Positions 1 through 9,264 are shown, counted from the stretch's first letter. The stretch: DNA of 64,000 nucleotides from an uncultured Clostridia bacterium (GCA_944336975.1 CALVLH010000002.1:62001-126000); one strand, 5' to 3'. Notes: generated by a model from the sequence alone, not told the origin. Made by a program: numbers and translations.

Positions 1-1537
1 CGGCGTATACGTCGCTGTTGCCGTAACGCTTGGTGAATTTTTTTAAGATGAGTTTATCTGCGTTTTCCGGTTGCATAGGTTGCTCCACGCTCCTTCCCGC
101 CAGCGCGACCTCGAGAGCGAGGGCGTCCGCACGGATCTTTTTCTTTCTGAGGCGGATGTCCGCCCATCCCGCGATCATGTCGTGTCCCAGCTCGTAGACG
201 AACCACATTCCCAACGCGAGCAGGACGTAGACGAGGAAGAACAAAAACTGATACAGCGGATAAAAGGTGAATGTGAGATCGCCGAGGGAGAAACTCCACA
301 CGATGTTGCGCAGATCTTCCGCCCATCTGCCCAATTTATCGGCGATGAAGTCGCTGTTGATGAAGAAATAGTCCACCGAGGCATTATAGTTGGAGAACCA
401 TGCGTTCACGAACAGGATGAGCAGGAAATACGCGGCGAACCCGATGAGGGAATAGCGGAATTCCCTGCGCCCCGGGCGGGGAAACACGCCCAGCGCCACG
501 ATGAGCACGGGCATATAGAACGCCGCCATGTGGTTGCTCCAGAACGCCACCACGCCCGTGGAAAAGGCGGCGCCGTTGCTGTAATTTGGCATCGCCATGG
601 CGAGGAACGCTCCCAGGACGTTGATGAAATAGGTAAAATAGAACACCTTTTTCCAGCGGAAGAGCAGACACAGCGCGGTGACGTAGAGCGCCGTATGGCA
701 CAGGTGGAGCGGAAGCCCCGTGACGTCGGAAAAATCGGGCACGCGGTGCGCGCGAGAGAATACCGTCAGCACTTCGAGCGAATAGTACACGAGCACGAAC
801 ATCACCGTGTTCCTGTCCGCGTTGCGAAGGAGAAGATACGCCGCGACGGGAATGAGCACGGAGGCATAGAGAAACATCCTGTGCCAGAAGGTAAGGTCGA
901 GGATGACCATCGAGGACGGTCCCTCGCCGAAAAGCACTTCGAGCGTGAAATCGGGCATACTGCACGCCAGCATCGCGACGAGCCCGACCGCGAGCAGAAG
1001 ATATTTTTTCCAACCGCTGCGCACCGCTTCGCCGAAAGACGAGGCGCATTCGCGGAGCAACAGTCCCGAAAGAGCAAAGCCGACGCCCGTTTCCGCCGCC
1101 AGGAACGCGCCGCGCACCGTGAGCGAGGAGACCGCCTCCGGTCCGCCGACCGCGAGCAGCAAGTTCGCGAACATCGCCGCGTTGAAGAGGTAGATCTCTC
1201 CCCCGACCGCCGCCGCGAGGCGATCGAGCCATTTGGCACGGTAAAAGGGAAACAGCACAAGAAGGAAGAGCGCCGTCTCGGACAGCCAGACCTGCACCGC
1301 GCCGAGCGCGACGTAAGAGCGGTTGGGGAAACCCTCGGGAACGGATAACGCGGAACTGTTCATGATGTATTCGTTCCCGAACAGATAAAACCGCACGAAA
1401 AACGCCGCGAACAACGCAAGCGCCGCGACCTTGAAAAAGATCCCCTTCGCGCTCTTTTTATATTTGATGACCGCCGCCCCGGCGATCGCGGTGATCGCCG
1501 CCGCGCCCGCCATGACGGGATAATACCATACAGACAC
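1..1537 (-). CDS. Partial YwaF/TMEM164-like integral membrane protein
   Basis: The reading frame starts at a GTG (1537-1535) seven bases after a GGAGG ribosome site and stays open to the left edge, so the C-terminus is missing. About 512 codons are visible. Many hydrophobic segments alternate with short loops. Near residue 275 the motif LPLHLCHTAL resembles the conserved LPLxxC segment of the YwaF/TMEM164 membrane family (TIGR02206 type), whose biochemical role is unknown. Those proteins are normally 230-250 residues, so this one is much longer: it has an extra hydrophobic N-terminal half and a charged tail near the edge. Function is not assigned. The family match is inference from the motif and hydropathy. 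Confidence 0.7.
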   Translation of the reverse strand, partial: MSVWYYPVMAGAAAITAIAGAAVIKYKKSAKGIFFKVAALALFAAFFVRFYLFGNEYIMNSSALSVPEGFPNRSYVALGAVQVWLSETALFLLVLFPFYRAKWLDRLAAAVGGEIYLFNAAMFANLLLAVGGPEAVSSLTVRGAFLAAETGVGFALSGLLLRECASSFGEAVRSGWKKYLLLAVGLVAMLACSMPDFTLEVLFGEGPSSMVILDLTFWHRMFLYASVLIPVAAYLLLRNADRNTVMFVLVYYSLEVLTVFSRAHRVPDFSDVTGLPLHLCHTALYVTALCLLFRWKKVFYFTYFINVLGAFLAMAMPNYSNGAAFSTGVVAFWSNHMAAFYMPVLIVALGVFPRPGRREFRYSLIGFAAYFLLILFVNAWFSNYNASVDYFFINSDFIADKLGRWAEDLRNIVWSFSLGDLTFTFYPLYQFLFFLVYVLLALGMWFVYELGHDMIAGWADIRLRKKKIRADALALEVALAGRSVEQPMQPENADKLILKKFTKRYGNSDVYA

Positions 1538-1665
1538 TCCTGCACCTCCTCTGCTCTCTCAAAAGGAATAAAAAATATCGGAAAACGGAGAACCGTGCCT
1601 GCCCGACAGTGCGCCCGAAAGGCACCGCGGGGCGCGGCGTTCTCATCTTCCGATATGCGATAAAT

Positions 1666-2097
1666 TTAAGATAAAAACTGACTGCGGAAGGAAGTCCCCG
1701 TCCCGCAGGAAAAGACGACGCGCTCGCGGCGCGAAAAAAGGGCACGGCGGCGGATTCTCGCCCCGTCGCGCGATGTGCTCCCCGCTGTGCGCGGCGCGCT
1801 CACGAATACCGCACTGCGGCCGCCCGCCGAGAACGCCAAAAATGCCGCCGAAAGCCCGAACGCCATCTGCGACAGAAAATGTGCGTCGCCGAACAGAAAT
1901 TCGGGACGGCAAAAAGAAACCCCGCCGGGAAGCCCCATGCGCAGAGGGATCTGAACGGGAAGCCATTTCAGACACGCAAAACAGCTTGCCGCAAAGAGCA
2001 GGAACGCGATCCAGAGCGCAATGCCGAAAGACGCCCCGCCTGAAAGCGTCGCGCTCCTTCGTTTTGTTGTCTGCCCTTGCGGCGTGAGAAAAAACAT
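1666..2097 (-). CDS. Small membrane protein, possibly DUF1648-like or a remnant
   Basis: This is a 143-codon frame with two hydrophobic stretches. Between them, the segment KWLPVQIPLRMGLPGG recalls the LPxxIPxHxxxxG signature of DUF1648/SdpI-like membrane proteins. The last 50 residues are arginine-rich and low in information, which suggests a frameshifted or truncated end. A consensus promoter (2135-2163) reads into it, supporting expression. The ribosome site (GGGGCAAGC) is weak. It could be a real small membrane protein or the decayed front of a larger one. Confidence 0.4.
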   Translation of the reverse strand: MFFLTPQGQTTKRRSATLSGGASFGIALWIAFLLFAASCFACLKWLPVQIPLRMGLPGGVSFCRPEFLFGDAHFLSQMAFGLSAAFLAFSAGGRSAVFVSAPRTAGSTSRDGARIRRRALFSRRERVVFSCGTGTSFRSQFLS

Positions 2098-2134
2098 GCT
2101 TGCCCCGAATCCCGTTCAATGAATTTATGTCTTT

Positions 2135-2163
2135 ATTTTATCACAGGACGCGCCCGTTGTCAA
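2135..2163 (-). promoter_or_regulatory. Promoter of the 2097 ORF
   Basis: On the minus strand TTGACA (2163-2158) and TAAAAT (2140-2135) are separated by 17 bp. It drives the small membrane ORF and possibly the following membrane protein. Confidence 0.7.
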
Positions 2164-2312
2164 AAGCATTTTCCTAAAACGCACTTTCTTCGCCTAATTT
2201 TTTTCCGATTATCACAAAACGTTCGAATGACACAAAAAAATCCCGCGATCCGTGCGCGCCGTTCGCCGCGTTCTTTCTTTTTGAAAAAATCGCGCGCGCG
2301 CCCGTTTTCGGT

Positions 2313-2341
2313 TTGCTTTTCCCGAAGGGAAGTGGTATAGT
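2313..2341 (+). promoter_or_regulatory. Promoter of the AEC transporter gene
   Basis: TTGCTT (2313-2318) and TATAGT (2336-2341) are separated by 17 bp, giving a leader of about 95 bases before the ATG at 2442. Confidence 0.55.
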
Positions 2342-2360
2342 GTACGGGAAAAAATACGGC

Positions 2361-2390
2361 GCCGCGCGGAGACGTCCTCCTCGGCTTTTT
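2361..2390 (+). terminator. Terminator-like hairpin in the AEC leader
   Basis: GCCG/CGGC and GGAG/CTCC can pair around a short loop, directly followed by five T. It lies inside the 5' leader. A second GC-rich hairpin (CGCGCCC-ttcg-GGGCGCG) follows just before the start codon. The arrangement resembles a transcription attenuator, but no ligand-binding motif was recognised. Confidence 0.35.
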
Positions 2391-2441
2391 CGCGCAAATC
2401 TTTCGCCCGCGCGCCCTTCGGGGCGCGGCAAGAAGTACGTT

Positions 2442-3425
2442 ATGCTTCAGATCATCGAAAAAGTCTGCATCATCATGCTCGTGCTGTTCGCGTTCGCCAT
2501 CCCCGGCTTCGCCCTGCGCAAGAGCAATCTCGTCCGTCCCGAGAGTATGTATTCGCTCGCGAACATCCTGCTCTATCTCTGTCAGCCCATGCTCACCGTC
2601 AAGGCGTTCGCGATCGATCCCCTGCCGCCGACGGGCGAAGTTCTGCTCAATTTCCTCTATGTGTTCCTCCTCTCCCTCGCCGCCGTTATGCTCACCTTCG
2701 GCGCGAGCAAACTCGTCTTTCATTATATGAAAGCCCCCGAGGAACGCCGCGCGCGCGACGTGCTCGTTTTCATCGGCACGTTTTCCAACTGCGCGTTCGT
2801 CGGCATTCCCTTCATCGATATGTTTACGGGCGGCAACAGCGAGGCGATGATGTATATCATCGTGTTCACCGCCGCGTTCAACCTCATCCTCTGGACGCTC
2901 GGCGCCTACCTCATCACGCAGGATAAGAGCCAGATCTCCGTCAGAAAGGCGCTCCTCAATCCCTGTACGATCGGCGCGGCGGTCGGGCTTCTGCTCTTCT
3001 GCGTGCCGCAGATCAACATCTTCAATATGGACGCCGTCTCAGAATTGCAGCAGATCGTCGTCTACACGGGCAACATGACCGCGCCCCTTTCCATGATGAT
3101 CGTCGGCATCCGCATGGCGGAGCTTTCTCCCCGCACCCTCTTCTGCGACAAGCGCATCTACCTGTGCGCCTTCGTGCGGCTCGTGCTCTCCTTCGGGCTG
3201 ACCTATCTGCTCGTTCTGCCCTTCCGCCTCGCGGGGCTGTTCGCCGACTCCCCTTACGTCCTGCTCGCGCCCGTCATCGCCATGGCGATGCCCCCCGCTT
3301 CCAGCGTGGTCGCGTTTGCGGAAAAATACGAAGGGGAAAAGGAACTTGCCGCCGCCGCGTTCACCACAGGCACCCTGCTCTCCCTCTTCACGCTCCCCTT
3401 TGCGCTCTTGCTCGTGAGCATGTGA
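2442..3425 (+). CDS. AEC-family (auxin efflux carrier type) transporter
   Basis: The 327-residue product is almost entirely membrane-embedded, with about ten hydrophobic segments and only short loops. The N-terminal half (FAIPGFALRKSNLV, then an ANILLYLCQP segment) and the C-terminal half (VLLAPVIAMAMPPASSVVAFAEKY) match the two inverted repeats of the AEC/PIN-like carrier family, including the conserved proline-containing break in each half. Bacterial members export or exchange organic acids such as malate; the substrate here cannot be read from sequence. An upstream TTG would add 43 arginine-rich residues and was rejected in favour of ATG 2442. The gene is monocistronic between its own promoter and a strong terminator. 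Confidence 0.88.
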   Translation: MLQIIEKVCIIMLVLFAFAIPGFALRKSNLVRPESMYSLANILLYLCQPMLTVKAFAIDPLPPTGEVLLNFLYVFLLSLAAVMLTFGASKLVFHYMKAPEERRARDVLVFIGTFSNCAFVGIPFIDMFTGGNSEAMMYIIVFTAAFNLILWTLGAYLITQDKSQISVRKALLNPCTIGAAVGLLLFCVPQINIFNMDAVSELQQIVVYTGNMTAPLSMMIVGIRMAELSPRTLFCDKRIYLCAFVRLVLSFGLTYLLVLPFRLAGLFADSPYVLLAPVIAMAMPPASSVVAFAEKYEGEKELAAAAFTTGTLLSLFTLPFALLLVSM

Positions 3426-3475
3426 GGCGCTTGCCCGCTCCGAACAAGATACGGCAAACACGTCATACGACAAAC

Positions 3476-3514
3476 ACGGCGCCGCCGCGGAAGTTTTCCG
3501 CGGCGGCGCCGTTT
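3476..3514. terminator. Bidirectional terminator after the AEC gene and the aminotransferase
   Basis: A roughly 17-bp almost pure GC stem (ACGGCGCCGCCGCGGAA with its complement) is closed by a three-base loop and flanked by A-rich and T-rich bases. It sits between convergent genes. Confidence 0.85.
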
Positions 3515-3550
3515 GTCCTTTCCCAGAAATTTCCCGTTCCGACGTCCCTC

Positions 3551-4738
3551 TTATTTGACGAGCCCGTACGAGCGGGCAAGTTTTTCGAACGCGGGCAGGG
3601 CGCGCAGGATGGTATCCTTCGCCACGCAATAGGAGACGCGCACATATCCCTCTCCCCCGAAACTGTCGCCGGGGACGAGGAGAAGCTCGTATTTTTTCGC
3701 CCGTTCGCAGAACGCCGCCGCAGACGGTTCGGGCGAGCGCACGAACAGATAGAACGCCCCTTCCGGTTTCACGCAGTCGAAGCCGTATTTCTGCAACGCG
3801 CGATAGAGGATGTCGCGGTTTTCCGCATACACGGAGACGTCGCTCGTCTTTCCGAGGCACTTCGCCGCCACCCGCTGGAAGAGGGAGGGCGCGCAGACGA
3901 AGCCGAGATCGCGCCCCGCGCCGCAGACCGCCGCAAACAGCGTTTCCGCTTCTTCCGCCGCGGGACTGACCGCGATGTATCCGATGCGCTCCCCCGCCAG
4001 CGAGAGCGATTTGGAGAAGGAATAACAGACCACGCTGTTTTTATAATAATTCATCACATAGGGCACTTCCGCGCCGTAAGTGAGTTCGCGGTAAGGCTCG
4101 TCCGAGAGGAGCAGGACGGGCGAACCGTATTCCGCGCTCTTTTCTTCCAAAAGCGCCGCGAGCGCCGCGATCTCCCCTTCCCCGTACACCGCGCCCGTGG
4201 GATTGTTGGGCGAATTGAGGATGACCGCCTTCGTCTTTTTCCCGATCGCCCGCCCGATCGCGGGGACGTCGAGGTGGAAGTTCCCATCCGCGCGCACCGC
4301 CTTCACGACGCCGCCCGCCCCTTCGACGAATACCTTATATTCGGGGAAATAGGGCGCGATGACGACGACTTCGTCCCCCCGATCGAGCACGGCGTGCAGG
4401 GTGACGGTCAGAGACGCCGCCGCGCCCGCAGTCATGTAGACGAGCTCCGGGCGCATGGGCACGCCGAAACTCGTGCGGATATAAGCCGCGACCGCCTCGC
4501 GCACGTCGGGCGCGCCCGCCGCCGAGGTATAGCCGTGCAGTTCTTCCGCGGGCATTTCTCTTAGCAGCCGCTCGATCTCCTCCCGCACGCAGTCGGGCGC
4601 GGGCACGTTGGGATTGCCGAGGGAGAAATCGAACACGTTCTCCCGCCCGATCTCTTTCGCCCGCGCGTTGCCGTACTCGAAGATCTCGCGGATCGCCGAG
4701 CGTTCCTTGCCGAGTTTTACGCTTCTTTCGCGATACAT
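3551..4738 (-). CDS. Class I/II pyridoxal-phosphate aminotransferase
   Basis: A 395-residue fold-type I aminotransferase. NSPNNPTGAVY marks the substrate-loop asparagine, LLLSDEPYRELTY holds the aspartate that binds the pyridine nitrogen, and SFSKSLSLAGERIGY holds the Schiff-base lysine and the phosphate-binding arginine. It probably transfers an amino group between an amino acid and 2-oxoglutarate; the exact substrate is unclear. ATG 4738 is chosen because GGAGG lies just upstream; longer in-frame starts run into uvrA. It begins 11 bases after the uvrA stop, so it is the last gene of the uvrB-uvrA operon, an odd partner for repair genes. Confidence 0.92.
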   Translation of the reverse strand: MYRERSVKLGKERSAIREIFEYGNARAKEIGRENVFDFSLGNPNVPAPDCVREEIERLLREMPAEELHGYTSAAGAPDVREAVAAYIRTSFGVPMRPELVYMTAGAAASLTVTLHAVLDRGDEVVVIAPYFPEYKVFVEGAGGVVKAVRADGNFHLDVPAIGRAIGKKTKAVILNSPNNPTGAVYGEGEIAALAALLEEKSAEYGSPVLLLSDEPYRELTYGAEVPYVMNYYKNSVVCYSFSKSLSLAGERIGYIAVSPAAEEAETLFAAVCGAGRDLGFVCAPSLFQRVAAKCLGKTSDVSVYAENRDILYRALQKYGFDCVKPEGAFYLFVRSPEPSAAAFCERAKKYELLLVPGDSFGGEGYVRVSYCVAKDTILRALPAFEKLARSYGLVK

Positions 4739-4749
4739 ATCTGCCTCCG

Positions 4750-7563
4750 TCAAAGTACCTTTCTGAGGAACTGCCCCGTATAGCTCTCGGGATTCCCCGC
4801 GATCTGCTCGGGCGTGCCCGTGCAGAGGATCTCGCCGCCGCCGTCGCCCCCCTCCTTGCCGAGATCGATCACCCAGTCGGCGATCTTGACCACGTCGAGG
4901 TTGTGTTCGATGACGAGCACCGTATTCCCGCTCTCGCGCAGACGGAGCAGGATCTGCACGAGTTTGTCCACGTCGTAGCTGTGCAGTCCCGTCGTCGGCT
5001 CGTCGAGGATATAGAACGTCTTGCCCGTCGAGCGCTTGGAAAGCTCGGTCGCCAGCTTCACGCGCTGCGCTTCGCCCCCCGAAAGGGTGGTCGCGCTCTG
5101 CCCGAGGCGGATATACCCCAGCCCCACCTCGTTGAGGGTGCGCAGTTTGTTGTATATGGAGGGGATGCTGCGGAAGAACTCGCACGCCTCCTCCACCGTC
5201 ATTTCCAACACGTCGGAAATGGATTTGCCCTTATATTTGACGTCCAGCGTCTCGCGGTTATACCGCTTTCCGCCGCACACCTCGCAGGGGACGTACACGT
5301 CGGGCAGGAAGTGCATTTCGATCTTGATGATGCCGTCGCCCGTGCAGTTTTCGCACCTGCCGCCCGCGACGTTGAAGGAAAACCGCCCCGACTTGAACCC
5401 GTGCGCCTGCGCGTCGGGCGTCGCCGCGAACAGGTCGCGGATCATGGTGAACACGCCCGTATACGTCGCGGGGTTGGAGCGCGGCGTCCTGCCGATGGGC
5501 GACTGGTCGATGGCGATGACCTTGTCGAAATACTCCACCCCTTCCGCCTCGCCGCTCTTGCCGACGGGCAGATGCGAACCGTTGAGGCGGTTGGCAAGCA
5601 GGGGCAGGACGATCTCGTTGACGAGCGAGGATTTGCCCGACCCGCTCACCCCCGTGACCGCGGTGATAAGCCCGACGGGGATCTCCGCCGTGATGCCTTT
5701 CAGGTTGTTCTGACGGCAGTCGTGCACGCGGAACACGCGCCCGTCGGGCGCCTTGCGGACGGACGGCACGTCGATCTTCCTGCGCCCCGCAAGGAAATCG
5801 CCCGTGATGGACTTGGGTTCGTTCATGATGTCCTGCTGCGTGCCGCAGGCGACCACTTCGCCCCCGTGGATGCCCGCCTTGGGGCCGATGTCCACGATAT
5901 AATCGGCGGCGCGGATGGTATCCTCGTCGTGTTCGACCACGATCAGAGTATTCCCGAGATCGCGCAGTCCGCGCAGCGAGGCGAGCAGACGCTCGTTGTC
6001 GCGCTGGTGAAGCCCGATGCTCGGCTCGTCGAGGATATACAAAACGCCCGTGAGCGCGCTCCCGATCTGCGTGGCGAGGCGGATGCGCTGGCTCTCGCCG
6101 CCCGAAAGCGTGGTCGCGCTCCGCGCGAGCGTGAGATATTCCAGCCCCACGCCCGTGAGGAAGTTGATGCGGTTTCGGATCTCTTTGAGGATCCCGTCCG
6201 CGATCGCGTGCTGGGTGGGAGTGAGCGAAAGATGTTCGAGGAACTCATACAGCTTCCCCACGGGCATCTCGCACACCTCGGCGATATTCAGCCCGCCGAC
6301 CGTGACCGAGAGCGCTTCCTTTTTCAGCCGCTTCCCGTGGCAGACGGGACAGTCGCTCGTGCGCATATACCGCTCGATGTCGTATTTCACCCCGTCCGAG
6401 GAGGTCTGATTGTATCGCCTTTGCAGGTTGTTGACGAACCCTTCCCACGAGCCCTTATACGTCCCCTGATAGGAACGCGTGTTGTATTCGAGGTCGATCT
6501 TCTCCCCGTTGTTGCCGTACATGAGGAGATCGAACACCTCCTGCGGCAATTCGCGGACGGGCACGTCGAGGGGAAACCCGTAATGTTTGGCAAGCGCGCC
6601 CAGATACATCTGCGTGACGGTGGAAGAGTCCAGATTCCACCCGCTGATGCGGATGGCGCCTTCGCGCAGCGTCTTGGTGCGGTCGGGACAGATGAGATCG
6701 GCGTCCACCGCCTGACGGAAGCCCAGCCCCGTGCATTCGGGGCAGGCGCCGTACGGCGTGTTGAAGGAAAAGAGGCGCGGCTCGATCTCTTCCAGCGAGA
6801 GATTGCAGTCGGGGCAGGCGTATTTGGTGGAGTAGAGCGTCTCTTCCCCGCCGCAGTCGATGACGACCAGCCCGTCCGCGAGCTTCAATGCCGTTTCCAG
6901 GCTCTCCGAGAGCCGCTTGACGAACCCCTCTTTGACGACGAGGCGGTCCACGACCACGGAGATGTTGTGCTTGATATTCTTGTCGAGGCGGATCTCCTCC
7001 TGCAAGTCGTAGACGATGCCGTCGATCTTCACCCTGCCGAACCCGCTCTTGCGGAAGGAGGCGAGTTCTTTGGCATATTCCCCCTTCCTGCCGCGCACCA
7101 CGGGCGCGTTGACGAGGATCTTGCTACCCTCGGGGAGTTCGGCGACGCGGTCGGCGATCTCGTCCACCGTCTGACGGCGGATCTCCCGCCCGCACTTGGG
7201 ACAGTGCGGCACGCCCGCCCGCGCGAACAGCAGGCGGAGATAATCGTAGATCTCCGTCACCGTGCCCACCGTGGAGCGGGGGTTGTGCGAGGTGGTCTTC
7301 TGGTCGATGGAGATCGCGGGAGAAAGCCCGTCGATGAACTCCACGTCCGGTTTTTCCATCATGCCCAAAAACTGCCGCGCGTACGAGGAGAGGCTCTCCA
7401 TGTACCGCCGCTGTCCTTCTGCGAAGATGGTGTCGAAGGCGAGCGTGCTCTTGCCGCTGCCCGAAAGCCCCGTGAACACGGTGAGCGTGTTGCGGGGGAT
7501 GTGCACGTCGATATTCTTTAAGTTGTTTTCCTTTGCGCCCTTGACGTAAATCTCTTCTTTCAT
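4750..7563 (-). CDS. uvrA: Excinuclease ABC subunit A
   Basis: UvrA is the damage-sensing ATPase of nucleotide excision repair and loads UvrB onto lesions. The 937-residue protein is of normal length. It has two ABC modules: Walker A GLSGSGKSTLAFD near residue 32 and GVSGSGKSSLVNE near 640, and two TTLSGGESQRI/TTLSGGEAQRV signatures, each followed by an LDEPSIGLH or LDEPTTGLH Walker B. Zinc modules with CxxC pairs are present (CPKCGREI, CPDCNLSL with CPECTGLGF, CENCTGDG with CEVCGGKRY). It follows the broken NUDIX gene by 10 bases and is transcribed from the uvrB promoter, so it is probably under SOS control. Its own ribosome site is weak. Confidence 0.98.
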   Translation of the reverse strand: MKEEIYVKGAKENNLKNIDVHIPRNTLTVFTGLSGSGKSTLAFDTIFAEGQRRYMESLSSYARQFLGMMEKPDVEFIDGLSPAISIDQKTTSHNPRSTVGTVTEIYDYLRLLFARAGVPHCPKCGREIRRQTVDEIADRVAELPEGSKILVNAPVVRGRKGEYAKELASFRKSGFGRVKIDGIVYDLQEEIRLDKNIKHNISVVVDRLVVKEGFVKRLSESLETALKLADGLVVIDCGGEETLYSTKYACPDCNLSLEEIEPRLFSFNTPYGACPECTGLGFRQAVDADLICPDRTKTLREGAIRISGWNLDSSTVTQMYLGALAKHYGFPLDVPVRELPQEVFDLLMYGNNGEKIDLEYNTRSYQGTYKGSWEGFVNNLQRRYNQTSSDGVKYDIERYMRTSDCPVCHGKRLKKEALSVTVGGLNIAEVCEMPVGKLYEFLEHLSLTPTQHAIADGILKEIRNRINFLTGVGLEYLTLARSATTLSGGESQRIRLATQIGSALTGVLYILDEPSIGLHQRDNERLLASLRGLRDLGNTLIVVEHDEDTIRAADYIVDIGPKAGIHGGEVVACGTQQDIMNEPKSITGDFLAGRRKIDVPSVRKAPDGRVFRVHDCRQNNLKGITAEIPVGLITAVTGVSGSGKSSLVNEIVLPLLANRLNGSHLPVGKSGEAEGVEYFDKVIAIDQSPIGRTPRSNPATYTGVFTMIRDLFAATPDAQAHGFKSGRFSFNVAGGRCENCTGDGIIKIEMHFLPDVYVPCEVCGGKRYNRETLDVKYKGKSISDVLEMTVEEACEFFRSIPSIYNKLRTLNEVGLGYIRLGQSATTLSGGEAQRVKLATELSKRSTGKTFYILDEPTTGLHSYDVDKLVQILLRLRESGNTVLVIEHNLDVVKIADWVIDLGKEGGDGGGEILCTGTPEQIAGNPESYTGQFLRKVL

Positions 7564-7573
7564 CTCTATGCCT

Positions 7574-7962
7574 TTATTGGGGAAGGAGCGGATCGGCAGA
7601 CTCCTCGTCGTACCGCGCGAACAGCTCGCCCGCTTTTCCCGTGAAACACTCTAAGTATTCGTCCATGCCCGGGGATTTATCCCCCGAGGCGCGGTATTCG
7701 TCCAGCTTCATCCAGAACACGCGCCCTTCGCGCGTTCCGGACAACCACCGCAGAATACGGGGCGGACGATGTCCAGCCCCGTCTCTTCCTTTGCCTCGCG
7801 GACCGCCGCCTGCGCCGCGCTCTCGCCCGCTTCCAGATGTCCGCCGGGGAAGATGAGCCCGTCCCAGCCGCGCCCTTTCCGCTCCTGCACGACGACGCGG
7901 TCCGTCGCTTTGTCCAAAATCATCACCATGCAGGTGAGTTCGCATGCGACCTTTCTGCTCAT
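7574..7962 (-). pseudogene. Broken NUDIX hydrolase (8-oxo-dGTPase type)
   Basis: The start ATG (7962) overlaps the previous stop as TGATG. Frame one encodes an intact NUDIX box (GGHLEAGESAAQAAVREAKEETG), then ends at a TGA near 7708 after the residues FCGG. A different frame then continues with SGTREGRVFWMKLDEYRA and runs to 7574, which is the expected C-terminal part of this family (usually FSGxLxSSxEGxVFW). The segment expected between these parts, about 20 residues, is missing. The gene therefore carries an internal deletion with a frameshift at about 7745-7755. The family sanitises oxidised nucleotides, which suits its place between uvrB and uvrA. A sequencing or assembly error is the alternative. 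Confidence 0.72.
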
Positions 7963-9257
7963 CACGGCTCCTTCGCGCGGTACCAGTACAGATACGCCCG
8001 CCCGAAGCCGAGAGAACGGTAGAGCGAGATCGCCGCGACGTTGGAGGAGCGCACGGCGAGATATGCCTCCCTTGCGCCCGCGCGTTTCGCCTCCGCGAGC
8101 ACGCGCTCGCACACCGCCCTGCCGTATCCGCGGCGGCGGTATTCGGGATGCACGCGCAGATCGAACAGCCCGACCTTATCCCCTTCCCGCACGCCCATGC
8201 AGACGGCGACCGTCTTTTCCCCTTCGCGCAGGGCGACGTAGACGCACGAGCCGCCTACCCGCGAAAAGCCGCTCCGCACCGAATCGGCGTAGTCGGCGTC
8301 GGCGTTGTCGAGAAGATAAAAATCTTTCAGCCATTCCTCGCTGAGGGTATCGTATACCTGACAATTCTGCGTGCGGAAAAAGACGGGGATCTTGGCAAGC
8401 GTCATCACTTCGCAGTTCTTCACCACGCGGTATCCCCGCGCTTCCAGGAATTTGTCGAGCGGCAAGTCGGACGCCGTCAGGCGGAACACGCACGGCCTGT
8501 TTTCCGCGCGGTAACGCTCTTCGCACACGAACACCTTTTCCCCGAACCCCGTCGAAGAGGGCGCCATGGGCGCCACGGCGCGGTTGCGGTAGGAAGTCCC
8601 TTCGTCCATGCGCAGTTCCCAGCCGTCGTAGACCTCGCGGCGCCGCGCGGGACACGCCCGCGCGAAGAGCGTTTCCAGCTCTTCTTCCTGCAAGATGCGG
8701 CGCACGCGCTCGTCGATCTGCTTCCAGTTCGCGCCGCAGAAGGCGATCTCGCCCGCGCGGGCGCGGTTGCCCTTCGTCACGGCGAGCACCGCCCGCACGC
8801 CCAGCCGCTGCGCCGCGCGGCAGGTCTCGAACGTATCGTCCACCAGCACGGGGATGCCGTGTTCGGCGCAGTATCTGCCCTTGTCCGTGCATTCGGCGAC
8901 GATTTCGTCGAAGGGGATGCGCCGCTTTTCCAGCCAGTCGCGGCTCAGGTTGACGGGATTGCCGAACAGTTCTTTGGGGCGCGCCGTCAGGATGACGACG
9001 GTGTGCCCTTCTTCCCGCCAGCCTTCCAGCGCCTCGCGCGCATGAGGGCGCGCTTCCGCTTCCGTGAACGCGGAGATGCCGCCGTCGCGGACAAATTCCA
9101 CCACGTCGTCATACGTCCAGTCAAACACGTTCGCGAACTGATTGGCGTCGGGATCTTTGACGCGGAAGGAAAGCCCCTTGCGCGCGATATACCCGCTTCC
9201 CCGCCCCACGCGGTCCACGATGTTCAGCGTATCGTCGATGTCAACTGCGATCTTCAT
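7962..9257 (-). CDS. HAD phosphatase-GNAT acetyltransferase fusion protein
   Basis: A 431-residue multidomain protein. Residues 1-190 are HAD-like: DIDDTLN (nucleophile aspartate), ILTARP, then VDDTFETC (acidic motif), resembling the deoxynucleotidase/NLI-interacting phosphatase group. Around residues 210-300, a segment WELRMDEGTSYRNRAVAPM resembles the N-terminal half of tandem GNAT proteins. Residues 300-431 are a full GNAT domain, with VHPEYRRRGYGRAVCERVL as the acetyl-CoA loop and SNVAAISLYRSLGF at the end. It would couple a phosphatase to an N-acetyltransferase; substrates are unknown. It starts 7 bases after uvrB and overlaps the NUDIX gene, so it belongs to the damage-response operon. 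Confidence 0.85.
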   Translation of the reverse strand: MKIAVDIDDTLNIVDRVGRGSGYIARKGLSFRVKDPDANQFANVFDWTYDDVVEFVRDGGISAFTEAEARPHAREALEGWREEGHTVVILTARPKELFGNPVNLSRDWLEKRRIPFDEIVAECTDKGRYCAEHGIPVLVDDTFETCRAAQRLGVRAVLAVTKGNRARAGEIAFCGANWKQIDERVRRILQEEELETLFARACPARRREVYDGWELRMDEGTSYRNRAVAPMAPSSTGFGEKVFVCEERYRAENRPCVFRLTASDLPLDKFLEARGYRVVKNCEVMTLAKIPVFFRTQNCQVYDTLSEEWLKDFYLLDNADADYADSVRSGFSRVGGSCVYVALREGEKTVAVCMGVREGDKVGLFDLRVHPEYRRRGYGRAVCERVLAEAKRAGAREAYLAVRSSNVAAISLYRSLGFGRAYLYWYRAKEP

Positions 9258-9264
9258 CTTTCCC

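Noticed and set aside
4903-7521. An 872-codon open frame on the plus strand opposite uvrA
   Set aside because: It is the antisense of a highly conserved gene, rich in His/Arg/Asp low-complexity sequence typical of GC-rich antisense frames, with no ribosome site.
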